DNA of 46,292 nucleotides from an uncultured Verrucomicrobiota bacterium (GCA_903826865.1 CAIKGD010000064.1:1-46292), one strand, 5' to 3'; shown: positions 26,213 to 34,462, counted from the stretch's first letter. Made by a program: numbers and translations. Notes: generated from the letters alone by a model not told the origin.

Positions 26213-26356
26213 TGGAGGGCGCGGTTCCACCCGCGCCGCATTCGATTCAGGACGGCGTGGAAGCCGTCCCTCCACCCATCTATCAGGACGAAACCGGCAG
26301 AATGCATCACCGTTTCCCGAACCGGCCCGCCAGCCCTTGCTGCCGAAAAGTTCTCT
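26213..26356. repeat. REP/BIME-like repeat, copy B
   Basis: This is the second copy of the repeat at 24908-25050, in the same orientation. Its hairpins are at 26214-26237 and 26250-26273. Differences are confined to the 12-bp spacer between hairpins, scattered substitutions and one 1-bp indel in the tail. It starts right after the third 32-bp operator unit. Confidence 0.85.
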
Positions 26357-26463
26357 GCTTTGTCACTTTTCGGCGCAGGCGAAATCCGGACATCTATGGG
26401 GTTTCTGGATACAGCGCGAAAATCAACAACGCAATACAGAGAATTCTGAGGATGATTGTGGGT
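26357..26463. other. Spacer downstream of the 4-TM gene
   Basis: This 107-bp stretch between repeat B and the stop of the 4-TM gene shows no gene, terminator or repeat that I can support. Confidence 0.3.
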
Positions 26464-26928
26464 TTAGTATTCATTTGTTTCGTTGGTAATTTCGCGCTGA
26501 AGGTCAGGCAAAGTTTCCTTTAACGATGTCAATACACCTATCGACCCGATGACAGCAATGACCTCAGCTACACCTTGTTTCCAATAATCTGACCAACCAG
26601 GAATTTTCCAATCTGGGATTTTATCAGGAAAAATAAATGTCGATACCAAACCAAAGATAATATAAATGATGGCTTCAATGACTCGAAGTGAAAAAAAGGT
26701 GATCGTCCATCCCATCTTTCCTCTCGGGACGGTAAAGAAAACGAGTCCAAGAAATATTGCATGGCATAAAAGAGGATACCCTAAATCCACAACGATTCTT
26801 AATGCATCCTGTCCAAGGATTAGTTGCATTAATAGTGCAAGAGCAGTTGCACCGATGAGACTAATAGGGAGAAAAAGAATCCAGCGCAACCATTCAGGCC
26901 ATTTGCAATATCTTTTATATATTCCCAT
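26464..26928 (-). CDS. Predicted four-TM membrane protein, function unknown
   Basis: The 154-aa product has four hydrophobic segments, about residues 14-38, 44-64, 70-100 and 118-134, separated by short basic or Trp-rich loops (DWKIPGWSDYWKQG before the last). The tail is acidic and polar (NETNEY). I recognise no family. It lies 44 bases after the protease gene on the same strand and shares its AT-rich composition, so co-transcription is likely. Confidence 0.6.
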   Translation of the reverse strand: MGIYKRYCKWPEWLRWILFLPISLIGATALALLMQLILGQDALRIVVDLGYPLLCHAIFLGLVFFTVPRGKMGWTITFFSLRVIEAIIYIIFGLVSTFIFPDKIPDWKIPGWSDYWKQGVAEVIAVIGSIGVLTSLKETLPDLQREITNETNEY

Positions 26929-26972
26929 AATTTATCACCTGCCAGCTGTGTTATTGACCGTATTTCTGATTT

Positions 26973-27989
26973 TCATTCGGCTAACTTGAAGTCCAAGACG
27001 CGGATCTCAGTTTTCGCTGTAAGAGTTCGCACTTCATCAGCGTTAATGCGCCCAAGTTTGGGTGAACGACCAGCGAGATTTCCACCAATGGGGCCGTGTA
27101 TTGTGGCGAATTCTGTTTCTAATGGAAGCCCGTCGCGTGCATAGAAAATGACCAAACAAACGACATCTTGAATTGCATCGCGCAGGTTATTTCGAATAGA
27201 GAAAGTGTAATAGCCCATGAACTGGTTGTCATTCCAAGCAAAGTAACTACCGATGACGCCCTCTGAATTTCGTTCTCCAAGGTCGGCCAGAATCGACCTT
27301 TGAGACGTGACTTCTTTTATTTGCGACAAAGGTTTCACAGAACCTGTTTTTTCAATCAATATCTTAAGATAGCTTGATGGAATTGCGAAGTTGAGGTTTT
27401 GACCACTCCGGAAGGTAGCTACAGAAACGCCGACCACCTCGCCGTTGCCGCTTAATACTGGTCCACCGCTACTACCGGGCGAAATTGGGGCAGTAATTTG
27501 CAGAAGCTTGTTGGAATCGACTTCTCGGATGCTGCTGACAATGCCCTGTGAGAATGTTCCTTCTAGCCCCTGAGGGTTTCCTACGGCATAAACGGTTTCT
27601 CCAACCTGAACAGATTCACTATTGCCAAGGGTAAGTGCCGGTGCTCGAGCGCCTGAGATTTTCAGAATCACAAGATCTCGTTCGGAGTCAACGGCAACCA
27701 TACCCTCAATGTCGTACTTTGATTTCTGGCCGATGATCTTTGCGTATCCTCTGGTGGCACCTTGGACAACATGAAGATTGCTGGCAACTTCCCCCTCACG
27801 AATGAAAAACCCGCTACCGAGCGAGACGGGCTGGCCATTCGAGTCTTCCATTACCAAGAGCACTGTTGAGTCGAAGGCTCTCTTGGCAACTTCCTGAGCG
27901 GTCTGCGCCTGTACCACGTTTGTCCATTGAAACATAAGTACTAATGTCCATAGAAGTCTGATCGGTTTGTAGATGTTAGTTAGTATCAT
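26973..27989 (-). CDS. Secreted trypsin-like serine protease (S1C/DegP-like, no PDZ seen)
   Basis: The ATG at 27989 follows AAAGGA and starts a signal peptide ending near VVQAQ (residue 29). The trypsin-fold domain (about 30-215) has a complete triad: H73 (SNLHVVQGA), D105 (SERDLVIL) and S174 (PGSSGGPV). In place of a PDZ domain, residues about 220-338 form a different beta-rich region (SYFAWNDNQFMGYYTFSIRN). The frame is open upstream to 28124 but those residues look non-native. The gene sits between a HEPN-like protein and a 4-TM protein in an AT-rich island. Envelope quality control or a stress/defence role are both possible. Confidence 0.8.
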   Translation of the reverse strand: MILTNIYKPIRLLWTLVLMFQWTNVVQAQTAQEVAKRAFDSTVLLVMEDSNGQPVSLGSGFFIREGEVASNLHVVQGATRGYAKIIGQKSKYDIEGMVAVDSERDLVILKISGARAPALTLGNSESVQVGETVYAVGNPQGLEGTFSQGIVSSIREVDSNKLLQITAPISPGSSGGPVLSGNGEVVGVSVATFRSGQNLNFAIPSSYLKILIEKTGSVKPLSQIKEVTSQRSILADLGERNSEGVIGSYFAWNDNQFMGYYTFSIRNNLRDAIQDVVCLVIFYARDGLPLETEFATIHGPIGGNLAGRSPKLGRINADEVRTLTAKTEIRVLDFKLAE

Positions 27990-28081
27990 CCTGTCATCCT
28001 TTATTGTTTCCATTACGTGTGGGCTGCTTGAAAAAACTTTATATTTTACCGCGTAATATTCACGCGCTGATTGACATAATT

Positions 28082-28813
28082 TCAGGGGTTCATGAACTCC
28101 CGCAACATACCAAACTGTGTACATGAAAGAACTCCAACCAACTGTTTTAATGCTTCTGCTACTTCGGCCATAGGATTTTCATCATGGATAAACGTCTCGG
28201 TGATTTCATCATGCTCATTTTTTAATGCAAGAATTTTGACGCCCGGCATTTTTTGGTTGGTTCGGCAGTGTGCTTCGGCGACTGCTGCATCTTGGGAAAT
28301 AGGCTTAAATGAAGATTTTTTTGCGTCATTTAGTGGATCCCTTGTCATTGGGTAACGAAATATAGTGCTCGTTTTATCAGTATCGTCTATCAGTTTTATC
28401 AGTTCGTCCACGCCGTTTAGAACTGTCGACCAGTCCGTCTTTCCAATAGATCGAATCTGTTTTGAGTTTGCTTCGAGAAGGGTGTGTATCTGCCGGTAGA
28501 GATGAGAAATCGAATGAACCGTAAATACCGGCAGTGACTTCCCGTTTACAGCGATCAAAGGAAAATCATTTTGCCTAACTTGTGGGAATCCAGAACTGAA
28601 CCGCCGGTGCAAGATCGTTAGTATCGATTTCAAATACAGCTCATTGGCATGTCTGTAGAGATACATCACTGGTAGCTTGCTGCTGCTAAGGCCGAGTCCG
28701 CATTTATGTTCACCTGAGTCGAGCACCTCTGCCGCGCTATGGAAAGAATCAGCGGTAGCACCGAATCCAGAGTCGAAGTGTCGGTCTGGTGGCATGAAGT
28801 ATTCTTCAATCAC
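28082..28813 (-). CDS. Alpha-helical HEPN-like protein, function unknown
   Basis: The 243-aa product has a helix with the pattern MYLYRHANELYLKSIL (about 49-64), a second helix HSISHLYRQIHTLL (about 99-112) and an IFRYP segment (about 151-155). This layout recalls HEPN-domain proteins (RHALELxLK, then HxLxxL, then FRYP). A clear catalytic RX4-6H motif is missing, so nuclease activity is not supported. The start may be GTG 28813 or ATG 28795. It begins 38 bases after the nadE stop and is followed by the protease gene 92 bases downstream. Confidence 0.5.
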   Translation of the reverse strand: MIEEYFMPPDRHFDSGFGATADSFHSAAEVLDSGEHKCGLGLSSSKLPVMYLYRHANELYLKSILTILHRRFSSGFPQVRQNDFPLIAVNGKSLPVFTVHSISHLYRQIHTLLEANSKQIRSIGKTDWSTVLNGVDELIKLIDDTDKTSTIFRYPMTRDPLNDAKKSSFKPISQDAAVAEAHCRTNQKMPGVKILALKNEHDEITETFIHDENPMAEVAEALKQLVGVLSCTQFGMLREFMNP

Positions 28814-28851
28814 AGATTTATTTCTTTCATTTTTTCAATCTAACAGTGTTA

Positions 28852-30483
28852 TTACCCTCGATAGCGGTTGGTGATAGGCATACGGCGGTCGCGGCCGAAG
28901 GCTTTCGGCGTGATCTTGATGCCGGGCGGACCTTGCCGGCGTTTGTATTCGCTGAGGTCAACCAGCCGGACGGCTTTGCGAACGGCGGCTTCGTCGAATC
29001 CGGCGGCGAGCATCGCTTCCACGCCCATATCTTTTTCGACGTAGGCTTCAAGAATCGGGTCGAGTACGTCGTACGGCGGGAGCGAGTCGCTGTCCTTCTG
29101 GTCGGGCCGCAGTTCGGCGGTCGGCGGACGGTCGATGGTGGATGGCGGAATGACAACACCCTGTTCATTGCGCCAGCGGCAGAGGTCGAACACCAGCGTT
29201 TTCGGCACGTCCTTGATGATGGCAAAGCCGCCGGCCATATCGCCGTAGAGCGTGCAGTAGCCGGTGGCGAACTCGCTCTTGTTGCCGGTGGTGAGCACCA
29301 GCCAGCCGAATTTATTCGAGAGTGCCATGATCAGCGTGCCGCGAATGCGCGCCTGAAGATTTTCTTCCGTCAGATCAGCCTTTGCATCCTTCCAGACTTC
29401 GGAAAGCGCGCCGGTGAATTTTCCGTAGATCGGAAAAATCGGAATGGTGTGAAATTCAACACCGAGATTGGCGGCGATCAGTCCGGCGTCGGAAACCGTT
29501 GCATTGGACGAATACTGCGACGGCATGGTGACGGCGGCAACGCGCTCTTTGCCGAGCGCATCGACGGCCAGCGTCAGCACCAGCGCGGAATCAATTCCGC
29601 CGCTGACAGCCACGACGGCTTTTTTGAAACCGTTTTTATTCACGTAATCGCGTAGGCCCAGCTTGAGCGCTTCATAAACCTCTTCGATCGGATCGATCGG
29701 GTTGCAGTCATTGGAACCGGTCAGAGTAAATTCCCTGAAAAGCGGAGCCCGTGCCGTTACCTTTCCCTTCGCATCGAACGCGGCGCTGCCGCCATCGAAG
29801 ACGAGTTCATCCTGTCCGCCGACCAGATTGCAGAACAGCAGCGGCGCTTTGAGTTTCCGGGCGGCGGCGGCGAAAACCGCTTCGCGCTCCAGCCGCTTGC
29901 CCTGGTGATAAGGTGAGGCGGAAAGGTTGATTACTAGTTCCGGTTTTTTTTCTGCCAGTGCGCGGCAGGCGTCACCTTCGGGCAGCCATGAATCTTCACA
30001 GATGTGGATACCGACCTTTGTGCCGAAGGCATCAAAGGTGAACGCTTCGCGTCCGGCGTCAAAGACGCGCTTTTCGTCGAAGACGCCGTAGTTGGGCAGA
30101 AGCATTTTCCGATAGATGCCGGCGATTTTTCCGCCGTGAAAAACAACAGCGGCGTTATGGCGTCCGGTGCTGTCGCTAATCGGTGCGCCGACGACGGTGA
30201 AAACTTTTGCGGGCAGTTTATCCGCCAGCCGCTTGAGCTGGTTGCCGCAGTCCTGAATAAAGTGCGGACGCAGAACGAGGTCTTCCGGCGGATAGCCGCA
30301 CAGCGCCAGCTCGGGGAAAACAATCAGTTGCGCGCCGGTTTTCGCCGCACCTTCCGCATCGGCGATGATACGGGACGCATTCTGTTCCAGATCGCCAACG
30401 GTCGGGTTAAATTGAACCGCAGAATATCGAACAGGGAATGTCGAATATCGAAGGGAAGACTCTTTTATTTCTGCCTTCATCAT
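28852..30483 (-). CDS. nadE: Glutamine-dependent NAD+ synthetase
   Basis: The enzyme amidates deamido-NAD to NAD+ using glutamine. The N-terminal nitrilase-type glutaminase domain (about 20-260) has its triad E58 (FPELALCGYPPEDL), K126 (KMLLPNYGVFDE) and C162 (HICEDSW). The C-terminal synthetase domain has the ATP pyrophosphatase loop SGGIDSAL (near 295) and GNKSEFATGYCTLYGDMAGG. The first ~20 residues (including RYSTFPVRYS) are unlike the family and are encoded by a palindromic repeat (30422-30505). The ATGs at 30483 and 30480 lie within that repeat, AAGGA being too close to the first, so the true start is uncertain. Confidence 0.92.
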   Translation of the reverse strand: MMKAEIKESSLRYSTFPVRYSAVQFNPTVGDLEQNASRIIADAEGAAKTGAQLIVFPELALCGYPPEDLVLRPHFIQDCGNQLKRLADKLPAKVFTVVGAPISDSTGRHNAAVVFHGGKIAGIYRKMLLPNYGVFDEKRVFDAGREAFTFDAFGTKVGIHICEDSWLPEGDACRALAEKKPELVINLSASPYHQGKRLEREAVFAAAARKLKAPLLFCNLVGGQDELVFDGGSAAFDAKGKVTARAPLFREFTLTGSNDCNPIDPIEEVYEALKLGLRDYVNKNGFKKAVVAVSGGIDSALVLTLAVDALGKERVAAVTMPSQYSSNATVSDAGLIAANLGVEFHTIPIFPIYGKFTGALSEVWKDAKADLTEENLQARIRGTLIMALSNKFGWLVLTTGNKSEFATGYCTLYGDMAGGFAIIKDVPKTLVFDLCRWRNEQGVVIPPSTIDRPPTAELRPDQKDSDSLPPYDVLDPILEAYVEKDMGVEAMLAAGFDEAAVRKAVRLVDLSEYKRRQGPPGIKITPKAFGRDRRMPITNRYRG

Positions 30484-30505
30484 TCCTTGTTCGTTATTCG
30501 ATATT
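30422..30505. repeat. GAATATCGAA palindromic repeat across the guaB-nadE junction
   Basis: The decamer GAATATCGAA occurs at 30422-30431 and 30443-30452. The right arm at 30481-30505 is the inverse of the left arm (AATATCGAA, then a 7-base insertion, then C(A)GGAATG). The element fills the 24-bp gap after guaB and runs about 60 bp into the nadE reading frame, supplying its start codons. Confidence 0.7.
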
Positions 30506-30507
30506 TT

Positions 30508-31998
30508 CTAGCGCCGGTAGTTCGGTGCTTCTTTGGTGATCTTGATGTCGTGCGCGTGGGCTTCGAGCGCTCCGGCATGCGAGACGCGGACAAACTGTCC
30601 GTTTTCCTGAAGTTCAGGCACGGTGCGGCAGCCGCAGTAGCCGAGGCTGGCCTGAAGTCCGCCGCTGTACTGCTTGAGCACTTTGCTGACTGTTCCGGCG
30701 TACGGAACGACGCCTTCGATGCCCTGCGGAACGAGATCGTCGTCGCCGGCATCTTTTTGTCCGTAACGCTGGCGGGAGCCTTCGCGCGATTTCATGGCGT
30801 CGAGGCTGCCCATGCCGCGATAGACGACAAACTGGCGGCCTTCGTAGAGAATTTTTTCGCCGGGGCCTTCGTCGGTACCGGCGAGGACAGAGCCCATCAT
30901 GATGCTGGATGCGCCGGCGACGAGCGCTTTGGCGATGTCGCCGGAGTGGCGGATGCCGCCGTCGGCGATGACCGGAATGGATCCGTTAAGCGCCGAGGCG
31001 CAGTTGTAAATGGCGCTGATCTGCGGGATGCCGACACCGGCGACGACGCGGGTAGTGCAGATCGAACCGGGGCCGATACCGACTTTGACAGCATCCGCGC
31101 CCGCTTTGCGCAGGGCGAGCGCTGCTTCGCCGGTGGCGATGTTGCCCGCAATAACGTCTATGCCGGGCAGATTCTTTTTTACCCAGGTGGTCATGTCGAT
31201 GACGCCTTTGCTGTGGCCGTGAGCGGTGTCCACGACCAGCACGTCCACTTCAGCGCCGGCGAGGGCTTCGGCGCGGACATAGTCGCCGGGGCCGATAGCG
31301 GCGGCGGCGCGCAGGCGGTAGTGTTCATCGCGGTTATAAAGCGGGCGGGTGTTTTCGATCAGGTCGGCGACGTCGGTGTAGCTGTAGAGACCGACCAGTT
31401 TGCCGTCTTTAACCAGCGGCAGTTTGCCAATCTTGTTTTCCTTCATGATCTCATAGGCCCGGCGCAGGTCGGTTCCTTCACCGGCCGTGAGAACCTCTTT
31501 GGTCATGATGTCACCGGCGCGGACGTTGGTGCCGGCGGCGTATTTCATGTCCTTGGTGGTCAGAATGCCGGCCAGGTTGCCGCTGTCGTCCATGATCGGG
31601 AACCCGCTGAAACTGTAGCCTTTTTCCAGCCGGTGCTGCCGAATCTGGGCGAGGGTCTGGTTGACATTAAAGGTGATCGGTTTGCCGATGAGGCCGTTGA
31701 GGTAATGTTTAACCCGCGACACGTCGCCGGCCTGCCGATCGGGGTCGAGATTCTTGTGGATGACGCCGATGCCGCCGTGCAGGGCCATGGCGATTGCCAT
31801 ATCGGCCTCGGTGACGGTGTCCATCGCCGCGCTGAGGAACGGAATGTTGAGTTTGATGTTGGTGGTCAGACGGCTGGTGATATCGGTGTCGCCGGGCAGA
31901 AAGTCGGCGTACTGGGTGATCATCGAAACGTCGTCGAAGGTGAGCCCTTCAAAAGGAAAGGCGCTCATGAATTTATCAATATGCTTGTTCTGGCTCAT
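30508..31998 (-). CDS. guaB: Inosine-5'-monophosphate dehydrogenase
   Basis: GuaB oxidises IMP to XMP, the first step to GMP. The 496-aa product has the split TIM barrel with [10 protein letters not shown] at the start, two CBS domains (about 103-225), the catalytic loop [10 protein letters not shown] with Cys314, and the flap region [10 protein letters not shown] near the C-terminus. AAAGGA lies upstream of the ATG. nadE follows 24 bases downstream on the same strand; both consume or make adenylated nucleotides, but the pairing is more likely transcriptional convenience. Confidence 0.96.
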   Translation of the reverse strand: MSQNKHIDKFMSAFPFEGLTFDDVSMITQYADFLPGDTDITSRLTTNIKLNIPFLSAAMDTVTEADMAIAMALHGGIGVIHKNLDPDRQAGDVSRVKHYLNGLIGKPITFNVNQTLAQIRQHRLEKGYSFSGFPIMDDSGNLAGILTTKDMKYAAGTNVRAGDIMTKEVLTAGEGTDLRRAYEIMKENKIGKLPLVKDGKLVGLYSYTDVADLIENTRPLYNRDEHYRLRAAAAIGPGDYVRAEALAGAEVDVLVVDTAHGHSKGVIDMTTWVKKNLPGIDVIAGNIATGEAALALRKAGADAVKVGIGPGSICTTRVVAGVGIPQISAIYNCASALNGSIPVIADGGIRHSGDIAKALVAGASSIMMGSVLAGTDEGPGEKILYEGRQFVVYRGMGSLDAMKSREGSRQRYGQKDAGDDDLVPQGIEGVVPYAGTVSKVLKQYSGGLQASLGYCGCRTVPELQENGQFVRVSHAGALEAHAHDIKITKEAPNYRR

Positions 31999-32051
31999 GG
32001 AAAGTGTCCTTTTGCCGCAACAGCTTGGCGACCAGGGGCAATGTAGTCAAT

Positions 32052-32155
32052 ATGGAAAAATGGAAGACTGGAATGCTGGAATAGCGGAATGCCGGAATAG
32101 CTTGTTTGCATCATGCCAATATTCCAATCTTCCATCGTTCCAATATTCCAATTTC
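32052..32155. repeat. GGAATgcTGGAATaGC tandem and inverted repeat
   Basis: The left arm contains GGAATGCTGGAATAGC and GGAATGCCGGAATAGC in tandem, preceded by TGGAAGACT. After a short spacer the right arm (32115-32155) reads CCAATATTCCAATCTTCC and further TTCCAATATTCCAA, the inverse of the left. The element takes up most of the divergent guaB/monooxygenase intergenic region and ends 12 bases before the ATG at 32168. Confidence 0.7.
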
Positions 32156-32167
32156 GGGGGCGTTCCT

Positions 32168-32485
32168 ATGCTGGCCGTACACGTGAACATACAGGTAAAA
32201 CCGGAGTGCGTTGAACGCTTTATTGAAGCGACCAAAGAGAACGCGAAAAACAGCCTCAAAGAACCGGGCATTGCGCGGTTCGATCTGGTGCAGCAGCAGG
32301 ATGATCCGACCCGCTTTATGCTGGTGGAAGTCTACCGCGATGCCGAAGCTCCGCTGCGGCACAAAGAAACGGCGCATTACGCCCGCTGGCGCGACACGGC
32401 TGAATCCATGATGACGGTTCCGCGCAGCAGCATAAAATACACAACCCTTTTCCCGGAAAAGGAAACAGGCTGGAGAAGCATATGA
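32168..32485 (+). CDS. Antibiotic-biosynthesis-monooxygenase-domain protein (LsrG/YgiN-like)
   Basis: The 105-aa product is a single ABM dimeric alpha-beta barrel domain ([34 protein letters not shown] written in two parts: [13 protein letters not shown] and [13 protein letters not shown], then [12 protein letters not shown] and [10 protein letters not shown]). Such small proteins act as monooxygenases or isomerases on quinone-like or phosphorylated ketone substrates. The frame is open far upstream, but only the ATG at 32168 gives a family-like start. It overlaps the Fe-ADH gene by 4 bases (ATGA), suggesting a shared pathway. Confidence 0.8.
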   Translation: MLAVHVNIQVKPECVERFIEATKENAKNSLKEPGIARFDLVQQQDDPTRFMLVEVYRDAEAPLRHKETAHYARWRDTAESMMTVPRSSIKYTTLFPEKETGWRSI

Positions 32486-33627
32486 CCTTTGAATTTGCAA
32501 CCGCCGGGCGGATCATCTTCGGCAACGGAACACTGGCGCAGGCCGCACCGGCCGCCGCCGGTTTCGGCCGCCGCGCACTGGTCGTGACCGGACGGAACAC
32601 TGCGCGGGCGAAAACACTGCTCGACGCGCTGAAAAAAGAAAACGTCGGCGCGGAACTCTTTCCGGTCGGCGGCGAGCCGACGGTCGCGGACGTTATCAAA
32701 GCGGTGGAACGGGCGCGGATTACGTCGTGCGGCCTGGTCATCGGCTTCGGCGGCGGCAGTGTTTTGGACCTCGCCAAAGCCGCCGCCGCGCTGATGACGA
32801 ATACCCGCGATCCGTTTGATTATCTGGAAGTGATCGGTAAAGGACAGCCGCTGACCGAGCGACCCGCGCCGTGCATTGCGATTCCGACGACCGCCGGAAC
32901 CGGCTCGGAGGTGACGAAAAATTCGGTACTGGCTTCGCCGGAGCATCGCGTCAAAGTCAGCATCCGCCATCCGCTGCTGATTCCGGCTGTGGCGATTGTC
33001 GATCCGGAATGTACGTTCTCCATGCCGCCCGCCGTGACGGCGGCAACCGGGCTGGATGCGCTCACGCAATTGCTGGAAGCCTTCACTTCGCGCAAAGCCA
33101 ATCCGATGACCGACGGCTTCTGCCGCGAAGGGCTGCCGCGCGCCGTCCGCGCACTGCGCCGCGCCTTCGAAAACGGATCGGATCGCAAGGCCCGCGAAGA
33201 GATGGCGCTGGCCAGCCTGTTCGGCGGACTGGCGCTGGCCAACGCCGGACTCGGCGCGGTACACGGTTATTCCGGACCGGTCGGCGGAATGTTTAATGTG
33301 CCGCACGGTATGGTTTGCGCCGCGCTGCTCCCGCATGTGACGAAAGCCAATCTGCTGGCGCTCAGAGCGCGTGAGCCGGATGCGCCCGCGCTGGCTCGGC
33401 TGACTGAATTTGCGCAGATGACCGGCGGAAAAACAGCGGAAGACGGAATCAAGTGGATTGCCGGACTTTGCCGCGACTTGCAGACGCCGTCGCTCTCTAC
33501 GCTTGGCGTGACGAAAGCCGACTTCCCGGTTCTGATCGAAAAAACACAGCGCGCCAGCAGTATGAAAACCAATCCGGTTGATCTGACGGCGGAGGAGTTG
33601 ACGCAGGTGCTGCGGGAGGCTTTTTAA
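32482..33627 (+). CDS. Iron-containing alcohol dehydrogenase family protein
   Basis: The 381-aa product has the group III dehydrogenase layout: an N-terminal NAD(P)-binding domain with [27 protein letters not shown], and a helical metal-binding domain. Aligned on E. coli FucO from memory, the metal ligands are D192, Q196 (usual His replaced), H261 (AVHGY) and H275 (VPHGM). The Gln change may alter metal choice or affinity. It lies between an ABM-type gene (4-base overlap) and lplA (2-base gap). An alcohol, aldehyde or maleylacetate-type substrate cannot be decided. Confidence 0.87.
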   Translation: MTFEFATAGRIIFGNGTLAQAAPAAAGFGRRALVVTGRNTARAKTLLDALKKENVGAELFPVGGEPTVADVIKAVERARITSCGLVIGFGGGSVLDLAKAAAALMTNTRDPFDYLEVIGKGQPLTERPAPCIAIPTTAGTGSEVTKNSVLASPEHRVKVSIRHPLLIPAVAIVDPECTFSMPPAVTAATGLDALTQLLEAFTSRKANPMTDGFCREGLPRAVRALRRAFENGSDRKAREEMALASLFGGLALANAGLGAVHGYSGPVGGMFNVPHGMVCAALLPHVTKANLLALRAREPDAPALARLTEFAQMTGGKTAEDGIKWIAGLCRDLQTPSLSTLGVTKADFPVLIEKTQRASSMKTNPVDLTAEELTQVLREAF

Positions 33628-33629
33628 GC

Positions 33630-34442
33630 GTGCTGATTGTTCAAACAGAGAGTCGCGATGTGTACCGTAATCTGGCGGTGGAGGAGTGGCTTCTTGACCA
33701 TGCCGAACGGCGCGGGCCGATTCTTTTTCTGTGCGTTAATCCGCCGTGCGTGGTGATCGGTAAAAACCAGAATCCGTGGAAAGAATGCCGCCTTTCGCTG
33801 ATGGAAAAAGAGGGCGTACCGCTCGCGCGGCGGATTTCCGGCGGCGGCGCGGTTTATCACGACGAAGGCAACCTGAACGTCGGCATCATCGTGCCGCGCA
33901 CGGAGTACCGAGAAGAAAAGCAGTACGAACTGATTTTCCAAACTCTGGAAAAGTTCGGCATTAAAGCATCCAAACTCCGGAAAAACTCGCTGGCGGTGGA
34001 CGGGAAGAAATTTTCCGGACAGGCCTTCTGCTTTCGCGGGCAGCACGTTCTGCATCACGGTACGCTGCTGGTGAACAGCGACCTCGACCGGCTGGGCCGC
34101 TACCTCGGCTCCGAACTTGAAGGTATCGAAACCAAGGCCGTCGCCTCCGTTCCGGCAGAAGTCGCCAACCTTTCGTCGTTCGCGCCGGAGCTGACCATGG
34201 AGAAGCTGTCGGAAGCGCTGGCACACACATTCAGTGAAATGTATGGGAGTATGGGAGTGTGGGAGTATGGGGGTGATGGAATGGTTCCGGAGGCGGAACT
34301 GTTGCCGATGATTGGGCGTCTTTCGTCCAACGATTGGAAACTTTGCCATACCCCGCGCTTTCAGGTGACGCTCGACGGCCAGACGCTCGAAGTCGAAAAA
34401 GGCCGTATCATTAATCTCAAAGGGTGGCCTTTGTTCGGTTAG
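33630..34442 (+). CDS. lplA: Lipoate-protein ligase A family protein
   Basis: The enzyme attaches lipoate (or octanoate) to carrier proteins. The 270-aa product has the biotin/lipoate ligase fold with VVIGKNQNPWKEC, the RRISGGGAVYHDEGNLN loop, the catalytic Lys region LAVDGKKFSGQAFC and HHGTLLVNSDL. It starts at GTG 33630 behind GGGAGG in the end of the Fe-ADH gene. Residues about 204-217 (YGSMGVWEYGGDG) are encoded by a low-complexity repeat (34240-34279) that keeps the frame, just after the catalytic part. Confidence 0.9.
   Translation: MLIVQTESRDVYRNLAVEEWLLDHAERRGPILFLCVNPPCVVIGKNQNPWKECRLSLMEKEGVPLARRISGGGAVYHDEGNLNVGIIVPRTEYREEKQYELIFQTLEKFGIKASKLRKNSLAVDGKKFSGQAFCFRGQHVLHHGTLLVNSDLDRLGRYLGSELEGIETKAVASVPAEVANLSSFAPELTMEKLSEALAHTFSEMYGSMGVWEYGGDGMVPEAELLPMIGRLSSNDWKLCHTPRFQVTLDGQTLEVEKGRIINLKGWPLFG
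34240..34279. repeat. TATGGGAG tandem repeat inside lplA
   Basis: Four to five degenerate copies of the octamer unit TATGGGAG/TGTGGGAG occur in tandem within the lplA reading frame. The unit resembles the intergenic short tandem repeats elsewhere in this window in design though not in sequence. Confidence 0.65.
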
Positions 34443-34462
34443 TATATTGCCGCAGATATTTC

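Noticed and set aside
26118-26213. Three 32-bp units considered as a small CRISPR array
   Set aside because: The repeated part is only 16 bp, is imperfect, and the intervals are AT-rich promoter DNA with no leader or cas genes; operator sites explain it better.
30004-32046. Long plus-strand open frame (about 680 codons) opposite nadE and guaB
   Set aside because: It is antisense to two clear enzymes, its product is low-complexity with no family pattern, and it arises from strong codon bias of the genes on the other strand.
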